Assembly: GCF_029633865.1 (NCBI RefSeq)
Contig: NC_079214.1
Location: 22,130,873-22,194,872, forward strand
Length of the DNA stretch: 64,000 bases
From: Lampris incognitus
Lineage: Eukaryota > Chordata > Actinopteri > Lampriformes > Lampridae
Direction of reading: 5' to 3'
The position numbers and the translations under genes are program-made. The notes beneath the pieces are model-generated. The model saw nothing but the letters and a program-made list of their open reading frames with translations. It was not told the DNA's origin and did no database searches. Shown one piece after another: positions 48,390 through 58,645 of the stretch (within the stretch, counting starts at the first letter, position 1; each line of letters starts with the position of its first letter).

Positions 48390-49063
48390 CGTGATCTCTT
48401 TCTATGTGACAACTGCGGAATATCTCAAGACAAACCTTCCACTAGGTGATGAGCTGTTGTCACACCCTCAATTCATTGACTTTGATCACCGGGCCTTACA
48501 TGGTTTTGAGTGTGCGCAGTTCATCGCACACAAATTCAAGATGCATCTACAGTGGGATGACAGCGCCATTGACAAGCTGTGGGAGGAATTTATGGACTAT
48601 CAAAGTTTGCGAAAAGAGGAAATTCCACAGCATGTTTGGAACAAAGCAGAGATCAAGCTGGAGACTAAAGATGGTAGTAACCGCAGTGTATCATCAGATG
48701 GATGTGGTATGGGCTTTTCTATCGCAAGGTGCCAGGATCCGCTATTAATCGATTTGGTCGTCTATCGCAACTAGCACGCTTGTTGCTTGCGAATCCTCAC
48801 AGCAATGGGGACGAGGAGAGACTTTTCAGTCTCGTCCGTAAAAACAAATCTGACTTCAGAGCTAGCTTTGACATGGACAGAACACTCAGCTCGGTGATTG
48901 CGGTCAAGGTCAACAACAAGGACCGCTGTTTTAAATTCGCACCCGATCGAGAACTTCTAGAAAAGGCTGAAAAGGTGACCTGGGAACATAATAACGCAAA
49001 AAGCACGACCACAGCGACAGCATCAATTTCAGCGTCCATGCAGCCTTCCTTATCATAGGTCAT
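48390..49063 (+). pseudogene. hAT transposase C-terminal fragment
   Basis: Two overlapping frames: 48271-48774 (EYLKTNLPLGDELLSHPQF onward) and 48702-49058 (LLLANPHSNGDEERLFSLVR, the hAT dimerisation motif). A frameshift near 48720 joins them. It interrupts the Gypsy relic. Confidence 0.7.
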
Positions 49064-49371
49064 GTAAGTAACTCAGCTTTATTACTCTGCTGCTATAGCT
49101 TATCTACTTGGCCATTGTTTGTTCTGCGCGTTATGGGTGTACTGTGTGCGTGCCGTCTATGATGCAGTTTTCTCTGAATGTACGGACTGTTTTTACTGTC
49201 TAAATGTTTGTGTAGTATATGTTACTTAAAAAAATAAAATGTATAATAATAATTGCATTCTTCGATTTTTGTTAATAAAACAAACAATAAATAAATATTC
49301 TTTGGTCTGTCCGTCCATGCTATGTAGTCATGTTCACGAAGAGCTGTATATGGAAACGTCCGGCAAACAAA

Positions 49372-49606
49372 CGTCGGGGTCACCAATGTAGAAATTGCAG
49401 GAAAGTAGAGACGGACAATTTCTCTCACCGACCACACGAACGCGTGACATTTATTTCTTCATACAAAACCAACAGCCCCGGCAACATGGCGCTGCCCCGA
49501 CCAATCATCGTCGTAGCTCACCCTGTCAACCGGGAAACACTTTCTTAATGTGACCGGAAGTGATTACGGTGAATTACGTCCATAGACTCCGCCAGCGTCC
49601 GCTACA
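49372..49606 (-). mobile_element. LTR and primer-binding site of Gypsy-type relic
   Basis: On the minus strand an LTR runs from 49606 (TGTAGCGG) to 49387 (TTTCTACA), 220 bp with TGTAG/CTACA ends. It is followed by the primer-binding site TGGTGACCCCGACG (49385-49372). The partner LTR is missing. Confidence 0.65.
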
Positions 49607-50339
49607 CTATCTGTTTGGGCACGGGACAGCCCTCTCACGCACAGCAGTGACGTCACGCTTCAGTTTACGTTCGCCTTTAAAGGGGAAAATAAAATGCTGA
49701 AAACCTCAGCTGTGCTGCTGTTATTATAAATGCGCTACCTTGTCTTATTTATTACAGTTCGTTCATTTATTTTTTTGTTCTTTACTGTGTCGGTAATTGG
49801 TAAAAATAACCGTACTTCTGAGTGATGTATTTGTCAGAAACACATGTCGTAGTATTACACCATTAAGCCCACTGTTACAGCTATCTCATTAAAAGTATTG
49901 TTACAGCAGAAATAAGCGTGCTTTTGTATCTGTTTGACTATTGTTGGGTCCAGACAGGCTATGCAAACAATACTAACCACGGTTAAATGTAAAACTAATG
50001 CAAATACCCAAAACGTTAGTCGACGCTTTGCCAATCTGCATGGGATTCGGGTGGCGACTACAAAGTACAGCACATTCTTGAATCACAGAACAAACAGAGA
50101 TGAGAATAGCGGCTCACAGCATCGCAAACATATTGCGAAGCCCTCTTCCCACTTGCAACGGCTTACCAACAGGAAATGAATGTTTGTTTCAGAGCAAATA
50201 ATTTAGTGAAATATGGGAATATTTTAGTACAACCATCAGTTTAATTATTTTTCAGTATGGGCATTCTAGCTAGCACATTTGTTTAACGATACACAATGAA
50301 ACAATGATTTTGATCATAAGCATCGAGTTTGCGCTATGT

Positions 50340-50430
50340 CGCTTTGTTGCACTCTCGACGCTACAATGTAAACACGAGGCACATGTTGCACTCTTTAATT
50401 GCTACAATGTAAACACAAGGCGCAAACTCT
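50340..50430. repeat. Short tandem duplication, about 45 bp unit
   Basis: TTGCACTCTCGACGCTACAA and TTGCACTCTTTAATTGCTAC begin two successive units that share CTACAATGTAAACAC and AGGC. Confidence 0.7.
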
Positions 50431-50667
50431 TCAAACCGGCATTGGGACACATTTAGAAACCACCCCCGACATATTTAGTACGTTTATATTTGTAATATCT
50501 ATGGCTACTAGTCCCTAGCATACGAAAAAGGCTTCTGCTTCACCTCCAGGTTTCTTACACTGTCTATGTCGCAGACTGTGAAAGTATGATGATGTTATGG
50601 TGATACTACACAAGGTTAAGTCACTCATATAATGCGAATTGTTTGAGTCCGATTATTTCAGGTCACT

Positions 50668-50803
50668 TGCATCAATGGAAAAATCAGTAGAGACAGTAGC
50701 TTGGGGCCCCACATCAATAGAGACTTTGTAGCTTGGGGCCCTGCATCAGTGGAGACCGTAGCATGGGGCCCCCGCATCAATAGAGACTAGCTTGGGCCCT
50801 GCA
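50668..50803. repeat. GC-rich minisatellite, four units of about 30-38 bp
   Basis: Each unit has a CATCAATAGAGAC-like half and a TAGCTTGGGGCCC half; the last is shortened. More GGGGCCC-type sequence follows to about 50930. Confidence 0.85.
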
Positions 50804-52439
50804 TAGCGACGTAGGGTTGGAACAAATGCCCCTTGTAGGGTATGACTGGGGATCCCTACTATATGCGAACACAATACCCCTGACCTTTTGGGGGCCCTTG
50901 TGTTCCGGGGCCCCGAGGCACTCGCTCGGCCCATAATCCAGCCTTGGTTATAGATTTAGGGTCATAGCTGACACAATGTGGAATTGGAGTTGGCCCCGCC
51001 CTCCTAGTGTGTAGGAAGGGTTAAATGCGGAGGACAGATTTCATGTCAACGTATGGGAATACTAAGAAATGACAATAAATTATAATTAAATATAAATCTT
51101 AAATCTCAAATTTGTCAGAGCCAGTGAGCTGTTTCTGTGCTTCTGTTTCACAGTGCTTTCTTGGGTGTTGTCTCGGATTCAGAGCCTATTATAATTAGCA
51201 TTTATGTAGGTCTATAATTTATCCATGATAAGAAAAAATTGTCGCAAGCTTCCATGTCACTAAGAAGTGCACAGATAGGACCTCGTTTAACTAAATCCCT
51301 CGGGATTACAAACATGCATAAAACATACCAAACCTCTAGGAAAATGTTTTTTATTAACAAATGCCGAGAACAATACTGTTGAATAACAGAATTCTTAACA
51401 ATATCTTTAATCAAACCGAAAGGCACATGTTGCACCGCTATGCCGTCCATCTCAGCCAACAATGGAGAAATGTCTGGCTGACTCCTTCGACATGTGACAC
51501 AACAGAAACAGCGTGGCGTGAGAAAATTAGTGCAGATGCTGTTGATTACTACCGGCGCTCCAAAGCCCCCCCCCCCAAAAATGGTATTCAGAACAGCCCT
51601 AAGGCTGTTATAGCAGAAAAGGGGGGGGGGACTCCATATTATAGTCCGTGTTTTGGAATGAGATGTTCAACAAGCACATATGGGTGTGATGTTCAGGTGT
51701 CCACATACATTTGGCCATGTAGTGCATCTCTTGCTGACAACTGGCTTTCCTCAAGAATTTGCTTGTATTTGACTCTATTCATCTTGCAATAGATCGCAAC
51801 ATGCTTTGCAGTCCTTTCTGCTGAAAAGTAAACTCATAGCATGATGCTTCCACCACAATGCTTTATGATAGGGATGGTGTTACCTGGGTGTTGGGACTGT
51901 TTGGTTTGTGCCAAACGTAGCTCCTTGCTTTCGCATCGCAGATCAACTTTAGAACACAAAATCTTCTAGGCCCTCAAATTTGTCACACCTTCTAGCCAAC
52001 TTCAGGCATGACTATGCTGGCCAACTTGGCCTTCCTCGGAAGGGTCTTCCCTCTAGCCACTCTCCCAAAGAGGCCAAAGCAGTGCAGAGATCGTTTATAT
52101 CTGTGCAGTTTCTCCCATTTCAACCAATGAGCTCTGTGACTCTAACTGTTGTCGCCAGTCTGTCACTTCTTTGACAATCACCCTATTCCATCCAATTGCT
52201 CAATGGATGGCCTGATATTGGTAGTCTGGTTTGTGCCACAGTTCTTTAATTGTGTTATAACAAACTTTACAGTGCTCCTTGGAAAGGTTCAAAGCTTTGC
52301 CAATCTCTTTATAACCTTCTCCAACCTATCTGCCTCCTAAAAACTTACTGAGGTCCCACAGGCAGCTCCTTGGTCTTAACCATGTTGAAGTCAGCTGACA
52401 GCTCTAGCAGCAATAGAGCTGAGGAGACTGACCAGCAGC

Positions 52440-52441
<2 letters not shown>

Positions 52442-52489
<48 letters not shown>
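52442..52489. repeat. (AT)n microsatellite
   Basis: About 23 AT units just before the SINE tail. Confidence 0.97.
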
Positions 52490-52504
52490 GATATATAAAA
52501 TCAT

Positions 52505-52638
52505 TATAAATAGCCCTGTGATGGCCTGGCAGCCTGTCCAGGGTATCTCGCCATCTGCCGCCCAATGACTGCTGGGATGGACTCCAGCATCCCCGCAACC
52601 CTGAGAACAGGATAAGCGGTTTGGATAATGGATGGATG
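52505..52638 (+). mobile_element. SINE tail, GGAT-repeat family
   Basis: GCCCTGTGATGGCCTGGCAG to GGATAAGCGGTTTGGAT and GGATGG; 5' part absent. Inserted in the right piece of the outer relic. Confidence 0.8.
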
Positions 52639-52999
52639 TTTCAGATGTGAGACCTCACAGGAAGTGATATTTATTGTGCAATCATAAAAATTAACACAAA
52701 TGGAGTTGAAATCAAGATAGGCAGACCTTATTAACATATGGAGTCTGATCAGGATGACAGAACACACCTGGCCAAATGTATGTTGTTAATACGAAGGAGG
52801 TGAATACTTATCAACTAATTTCTGGGTTTTTATTTTTAATACAATAGTATAATTCGCAAGACTAATATTTCATTTAATTTTGACATACAAAATTAATGAT
52901 ATAAGAGCACAAAAAAACATTTAAACATTTTAATTTGACTTTGCAGAACAGCAAAAACAAGAAATACTCATTGGGGTGAACACTTTCTGAAGCCACTTC

Positions 53000-54170
53000 A
53001 TAAATACAATGTGTGTAATGTATGTATATATCAACCTGAACCCACTTGAATTAATTAGGCTACAAAATGATAAAGCCAGCTTCTTAGACATATCACTGAG
53101 AAAAATACCAGAACAAAGGGCAAAGTGTATATCAACTGTTAGTCCTAAATTCTGGTTGCATTACACAGACTCGGTCCTCTTCGGGGCTTCATGTGTCACT
53201 TTCTGAACAAGCTAATCTATTAGGCATAGGGCCTATGAACATAATTTACTGGCACATCGCTGTTTTGTTCCAAGACAGCTAAACTGGGATTGACTCTTGT
53301 GTTAATTGTAATTGGTGTAGCCAGCGACAAAATTGGCACTTGTGTTAAATTGCTTCTGATTGCTGCAGGCTGCTGCAGGCTCTTGACTTCTGCCCGAGAA
53401 CCGAAATCCTACCTCTCACCATATTCTATGATGTTGGTTAGGGCTCGTAAATAGATGTAGTTAGATAGATAGTTGACTTGATTAATCTCCAGAGGGGAAT
53501 TAAAACCTCACAGCAGCCAACTACATTAAAATACAAATGACAACAGATAAGGCTAATAAAAAATCTAAGTTTCAGATGTTCACAAGCAGTTCAATGTCAG
53601 CAGGCCTGGAAAACGCCGATGAATTGTAAAGTCTGATAGCCCCCGGCAGTTATGACCTCCTGTGTTGTGCCTTAAAACACCGGGGTTGGATGAGTCTGTT
53701 GCTAAAGGTGATCTTTAGCTTGGCTAACATGTTGTGTAGCGAGGGTGGGAGGCATTGCCCAGGTAGACAGTAGTTCAGCCAGCATTCTGCCCAAGGTAAT
53801 ATGCACTATTTTACAACAACATATGCAGAAGCCCGTTTCATATCAGCTGTATGAATGAAGCCAATAAGCAATATTGTAGACAGTTTCAATCAATTACTGC
53901 TCATTTTGTCATTCATGCATGTAATGTAAATAACTGATGGTTCCGTCACTAGGTAAAACTTCCAAGTTACATGAATTACAAATCCCAAACAAATTTCAAA
54001 CTAGCTGGTCGAAGACAAACATCATTCATGGTTTTGCTTTTTTTGTAAGTCATTTGTTTATACCATATAATCTGCCAATGTTAAGATTTATCAGAAGATT
54101 CAAAGCTAGATTACCAACAAATTCAAACGAGTAAAAAGTATTATAGCGAATTCGGGGGACAACGCAACCA
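53000..54170. other. sin3a intron 1, unannotated part
   Basis: AT-rich, with no gene or repeat that I can name. A short GATAG run lies at 53462-53472. Confidence 0.5.
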
Positions 54171-54178
54171 CAGGAACT

Positions 54179-54255
54179 GCCGCGGCCGGGAAGCGAACCC
54201 GTATCGCCCGCACCGCAGGAGGCATCGCTAACCGCTCGACCTGCGAGCCAGCGGC
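54179..54255 (-). pseudogene. tRNA-like sequence
   Basis: On the minus strand the 5' end GCCGCTG pairs with the 3' end CCGCGGC at six of seven positions; GGTCGAGCGGTTAGCG fits a D arm and GGGTTCGCTTCCC a T arm with one B-box mismatch. The anticodon loop is ambiguous. It may be a tRNA relic or the head of a SINE. Confidence 0.45.
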
Positions 54256-55435
54256 CAGCGTGTCTTCTTATCCATGCACGTTACAGTATTAAGAAGTTGG
54301 ATGAATTCAAACATCATCCAAAACATTAAGTTTTAAGATTTTAAGTCACATAGTGTATTATCTATGCACAGGAAAGGGGGGGGGATAATTCTCAAAATTC
54401 ACCTGCCACTTCCGACTCACATGCCGGGCCTATCAAAATTGGCTTGTTAACTTCCAAAACCAACATTTTCCACCATTTGGCTGAACTTGCACATCAAACA
54501 GGTGCTAAAGGCTCAATAAGGATGCAAAAATGAGAATAAGTTTATCTCGAGTCAATGAATTTGCCAAATTGTGTGAAAATTACAGCTTTTTTTAACAGCC
54601 TCGGTCCATTTACCATTTGCTGAAGACTCCAAACTTCTCAAAACGTTCATTTAGAAGCCACGTTCACGCTACATTTTTCAGACACGTCGTTAATGTCACA
54701 TTAACATTTTCCAAACGACGTGGAATCTTACACTCGATTAATCTTATCGAGTATCGCAAAGAATACAATTTCTGCTGTTGCGACCGGATGATACGCGCGC
54801 ACAAGTGGCTAGCTCTACCATCACATCAGGTACGCTAGCTTAGCGCTTTCACCTTTCACCGTTAAGTCTCGACATCTAATTCAAAGCTCTGCTTCCCGGT
54901 ATGGCAACTCTCACCGGCGTCTCAGTTTGAGAGAATCAATAACGTGAGATATGAGGAAATTCAGCCAATACTCAAAAGCGCACACCGTTGTCTGGTCACC
55001 CCCTGACAACCTGTAACAGTAACCGGCCAGCGGCGACATTGTGTCTGTCTCTCCCTATCTGCCCACCAAACAGTGACAAAATGTGCGTTTGAACCGCAGA
55101 GCTCGTGGGATCCGAACATCTGGCAGGTAGGCTGCTACCTCAACCGCGTTAACAGCTACTTTGCTAATAAAGTAGACCGCAACTAACTAACGAATAACCC
55201 CACAAACGCTAACTTTAGCTTGCCACCCGCTAGCACTAAAACGTCTGCAAGGCAGAAGCTGTAGCCAGCTCCGTCCCCTCCCCCTCTCCGCCATCCGTTC
55301 TCGGTGAGGTTACTATTCGGCCGTCGGATCGCTGACGTTGGCTTTCGTCCGCGTACGAAGTTATGTGGCAGGTTAACTAAAACACACGCAAGCTAGCCAA
55401 CACGCCCCGGGCGTCTCGTTTGCAGCTTAACTTAC

Positions 55436-55560
55436 CTTTATCAGAGGCATGTCAAAAAGAGCTGGAGACACCGCTGCCGACCATCGGTTCAGGAGGAAAA
55501 TCAGAAAGAAAATATAGAAATACTTATGTACAACTGGCCCGAGCGATTTGAGAGTCTAAA
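55436..55560 (-). other. sin3a: Possible alternative sin3a 5' UTR exon with short upstream reading frame
   Basis: Donor ATAAAG/gtaagt ends at 55436. Upstream is ATGCCTCTGATAAAG; spliced to the exon at 41841 this ATG gives a seven-residue frame ending before the main start. The 5' limit is not visible. I found no convincing acceptor, so this would be an alternative first exon. Confidence 0.4.
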
Positions 55561-56195
55561 CTCGGCTAAGAAGAGGCGGTCGCCGGATAACTCAACATTA
55601 TCAGCCGAGCGGTTGTTACAGTAGCGCAAGGACTGTAGTGAAGTGTCGGACGCCAGCTACGCTAACCATTCTTAAGTTAGCTAACGTTAACATTGCGCTA
55701 CACATCATTCTATCAACCTAGGTTATTACCTCGATAAAGAGATGGGACTTCGGCTTTCAAATGAAAACAGGCATTTAAGTTAATGCCGGCCTGGAAAATT
55801 TCAGTCATGCACCCGACTAAGTTAACCCCTCGAACAGCAAAATGCAAAATGTCAGAACACAATTTGATTAGCTTTAGCATCTCTGCCAAATGGTCGCCGC
55901 AGTTAGCGGGCTAGCCTCAGTTAGAAAGACTAGATTGACAAACTTATTGACGTTTCAAGCACGCAGAGGCACAACTCGCATTTCACGAGTTATTTCGCTG
56001 GCGAGACCAAAACGTGTTGAAAATAATGCGATTTGGGAAAGGTGATCGGCGTTTCCTCTCCGGTTGCCAGCTTGTGCGACAAGGTTATGTAGCTAACTAA
56101 AAGCTATATTAGCACAACAACCAACCCCCATCATCATTGGCTACCTCTGGCTGGGTAACGTTAATGTTGACGCTAGCTAATACTAGTTAACTTAC

Positions 56196-56390
56196 CTCGC
56201 AAGACAGCGACCAGCAACAAATTGAAACGCCAAACTGTTGGAGCCCTGACCAGCGAGCAGTTACTCTTCCAATCACTTGACTCTACCGAAATATTAAGTT
56301 CGATAAAGTAATCTCGGCTGGAAATGTCAAAAAATGAATTGCCCGTGCTAGCTACGGAGCTAACAACAATCTATGAAGCTATGTTCCTTG
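56196..56390 (-). other. sin3a: sin3a untranslated first exon (5' end approximate)
   Basis: A good donor GCGAG/gtaagt ends at 56196. The start near 56390 is set by the CCAAT and GC boxes. No open frame. Confidence 0.5.
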
Positions 56391-56460
56391 AACATAGAGG
56401 CGTGGTTTTGATGGAGGCGGGCTAGTCTCCTCCCAGACCAAATTACGATTGGTCAACCAT

Positions 56461-57351
56461 CTAGAATGAAAACAAATAGAACATGGGCGTTACATAGCAC
56501 TGACTTATTTGCACCGCGCCACGTTTGATGCTACATGTTGCTTCTCTGCTATCGTCAAAAGACTTTTTTCTTTATGAAAAACAGGTACGAATGTTTAATT
56601 CTGATTTTTGAAATCATTCAAATGCGGATGTTGCTATCGCATGTATTTATAAGGATCCAAGTAAATCTAAATGCTTACTAGACTTATAAGTCCAAAGCAC
56701 CGGGATTGTGAAAAAAACATAACAAGTAGCTAGTTCGCAAAAGACTAGGACAGAACTATTTACAGTACCAAATGTCATCAAAGGTCCGACCTGCTCCCAT
56801 ATAGAAGTATGCTTCAGAACACCCTGGTACAGTAGACCCTAATGGAGATGGAGGTAATCGTTGGGACATCGAAGTGGGTTGGTAAATGATGTACAAAGAA
56901 ACTCATCTCCAACTTATCATGGCGTGTATGGACGATATAATAGCTATGACCACATCGAAACCTTTTACGAAAATGTATCTTGCTAAATTAAAAACTAAAT
57001 CTAAAACAAAGCTTAACAAGGTGGCATGATTTGACTTTTACAGGCAAAGAGCACATCTATGGATTAAGAGAGGGCAATATTTAACCAGGTCAGCAAAAGT
57101 TTTCACGTTTACAATTCATGCTGACATCATGCTCATTATAGCCATTTGAGTTACCCTGATATATGGTTATGAAATGAAATTATCATGAAATGGCAAATAC
57201 ACTTCTCAGTGTGGAGAAGCAGCCATTGGTAGAAGAGGCCCCTAATAAAAGACCCCTTCCCTCTTTAAAAGTGTCATTAGCTTATATATACCTCGTGGGG
57301 AATGACACTGTGTATGGTCTTCCTCAGTGGACAAAACACAAACATATAGAG
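56461..57351. other. Intergenic, sin3a to ZP-domain gene
   Basis: No gene or named repeat seen. Confidence 0.5.
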
Positions 57352-57560
57352 CAGGGGTGGGTAGTCTTATCCAGGAAGGGCCAGTGTGGGTGAAGGTTTT
57401 TCTTCCAACCAAGCAATTTACACACGTGTGTCTCCTAATCAATTTCTTCAGCAGAGACTTTACTGGTTGATTAGTGGGATCAGGTGTGTAACTGCTTGGT
57501 TGGAACAAAAACCTTCACACACACACACCAGCCCTTTTTGGATAAGCTTGCCCACCCCTG
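57352..57560. mobile_element. hAT-type MITE, 209 bp
   Basis: Starts CAGGGGTGGGTAGTCTTATC and ends GATAAGCTTGCCCACCCCTG, good inverted ends, flanked by ATATAGAG and ATATAAAG, an 8-bp target duplication with one change. An inner inverted repeat (CCAACCAAGCA and TGCTTGGTTGG) is visible. Confidence 0.9.
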
Positions 57561-58040
57561 ATATAAAGGACTGTTAAAATGTCAAAATGCTGAAAGTCAT
57601 GTTCAAACATTGAAACAATTTCCCCCATAATGTGGGCCAGATACATGTTGAACAGTCCCGGTTAAAAACAACTTCAATGCTTCCTGAGATTTATGCAAAA
57701 GCAGTACAGTGAAAATGGCAGCTTTGAAAGAATGCGGCAGCGTTCAGTTGAATTTGAAAAGACCGCTGGAGAAGAAGTGGGCGGCTTCTGCAAATATCCT
57801 GTTACGGGGCCCCTCCCTCTGAGCTTATGGGGGAAGAACCTTCAGCCAAGCGCTACGCTGGTGCAAGGAGTCCAACAGTGTCTTGGTGGGATCACGATAT
57901 AGGAAGAGATCTTAGAGTTTACCTCCATCTATCTCAACGGGTGAATTTAAATGTGCACAACTAAGGCTGGTAAAAAAAAACAATCATAAAAGCTAAGTGG
58001 CTACTCTTGCAACTGCCTGGGAAAGAAGCAGTTTAGTCAG

Positions 58041-58640
58041 TGTCATGGGTGTGTTATCTGGGTCATCGGGGCTTGCCTGTTCCCCATCCCCTGATTGGTG
58101 TTTTGGTTCACCTGTGCCCCATTTACACGAGTAACCTTGATTGCCCCTCATTGCCCATGCGTTACTCACCTGATCCCCAGCCCCTTATTTGGCTTGTGGT
58201 TCTGGTTCCTGCCCTGCTCACCTGTTCCCCATTCCCTACTTGGCGAGCCCGTTCCTGTCCTGCCCTGCTCACCCCGGCTTCACTCACCTATTCCCCTTTC
58301 TCCGATTGGACGCAGGAACAGCGCAGCCAACCTCCCTCCCCTTTCTCTGATTGGCTGTTCTGTTCTTGCCTTGCCCTGCGCACCTGCACCCAATCTCCCT
58401 GACTGAGGAGCCAATGTATATTCCCCCTGGTTGCCCGGGCTCCTTGGCGAATCGTCTCAGACACACACACACACACACGCACGCACGTGTTGTGTTGACT
58501 CTTGGTTCCGGGATGCGTCACGTCCTGTTGCGGGCCCTCCCCGCTGTCTGTAAATTCTTTGTTCAATTAAAGCGTTGTCCAAGCCCAGTCCATCTCCGAG
58601 TCGTGCACTTGGGTCCTCCATTCCCGCTCCCGGCGTGACA
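58041..58640 (+). mobile_element. Solo LTR, 600 bp, Gypsy-like
   Basis: TGTCATGG to CGTGACA, with 5-bp GTCAG duplications on both sides (58036-58040, 58641-58645). It has CACCTGTTCCCC-type repeats, a (CA)n run at 58464-58488 and an AATTAAAG poly(A)-like signal at about 58564. No internal region, so recombination between two LTRs is likely. Confidence 0.85.
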
Positions 58641-58645
58641 GTCAG

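Larger units (their letters stand above)
43998..51724 (+). mobile_element. Tc1-type element A in three pieces
   Basis: The left piece 43998-44531 starts CACTATATGGCCAGAAGTAT after TA; the middle piece 47161-47681 contains transposase traces (GACAATGCCCCAATGCACAA at about 47470); the right piece about 51581-51724 ends GGCCATGTAGTG. The pieces total about 1.2 kb, the length of the intact-length relative at 45120-46332, so one element was split by two insertions. Confidence 0.8.
43530..53000. mobile_element. Outer Tc1-like relic split by nested insertions
   Basis: Left piece 43530-43997 starts CTTCAGAAAGTATTCA; right piece 51725-52998 ends in the reverse complement of CTTCAGAAAGTGTTCA. Both fit one old Tc1-like element, its transposase reduced to traces (for example CATGATGCTTCCACCACAAT at about 51840). 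Nested elements fill the space between. Confidence 0.65.
55000..56460 (-). promoter_or_regulatory. sin3a: sin3a CpG-rich promoter region
   Basis: CpG density rises clearly over 54.9-56.4 kb. On the minus strand a CCAAT box (complement ATTGG, 56448-56452) and a GC box (GGCGGG at 56416-56421 on the plus strand) lie just upstream of the likely start near 56.3-56.4 kb. There is no TATA box. This suits a housekeeping co-repressor gene. Confidence 0.65.

Noticed and set aside
58041-58640. Proline-rich proteins in several frames
   Set aside because: All fall inside the solo LTR and reflect its CACCTGTTCCCC repeats.
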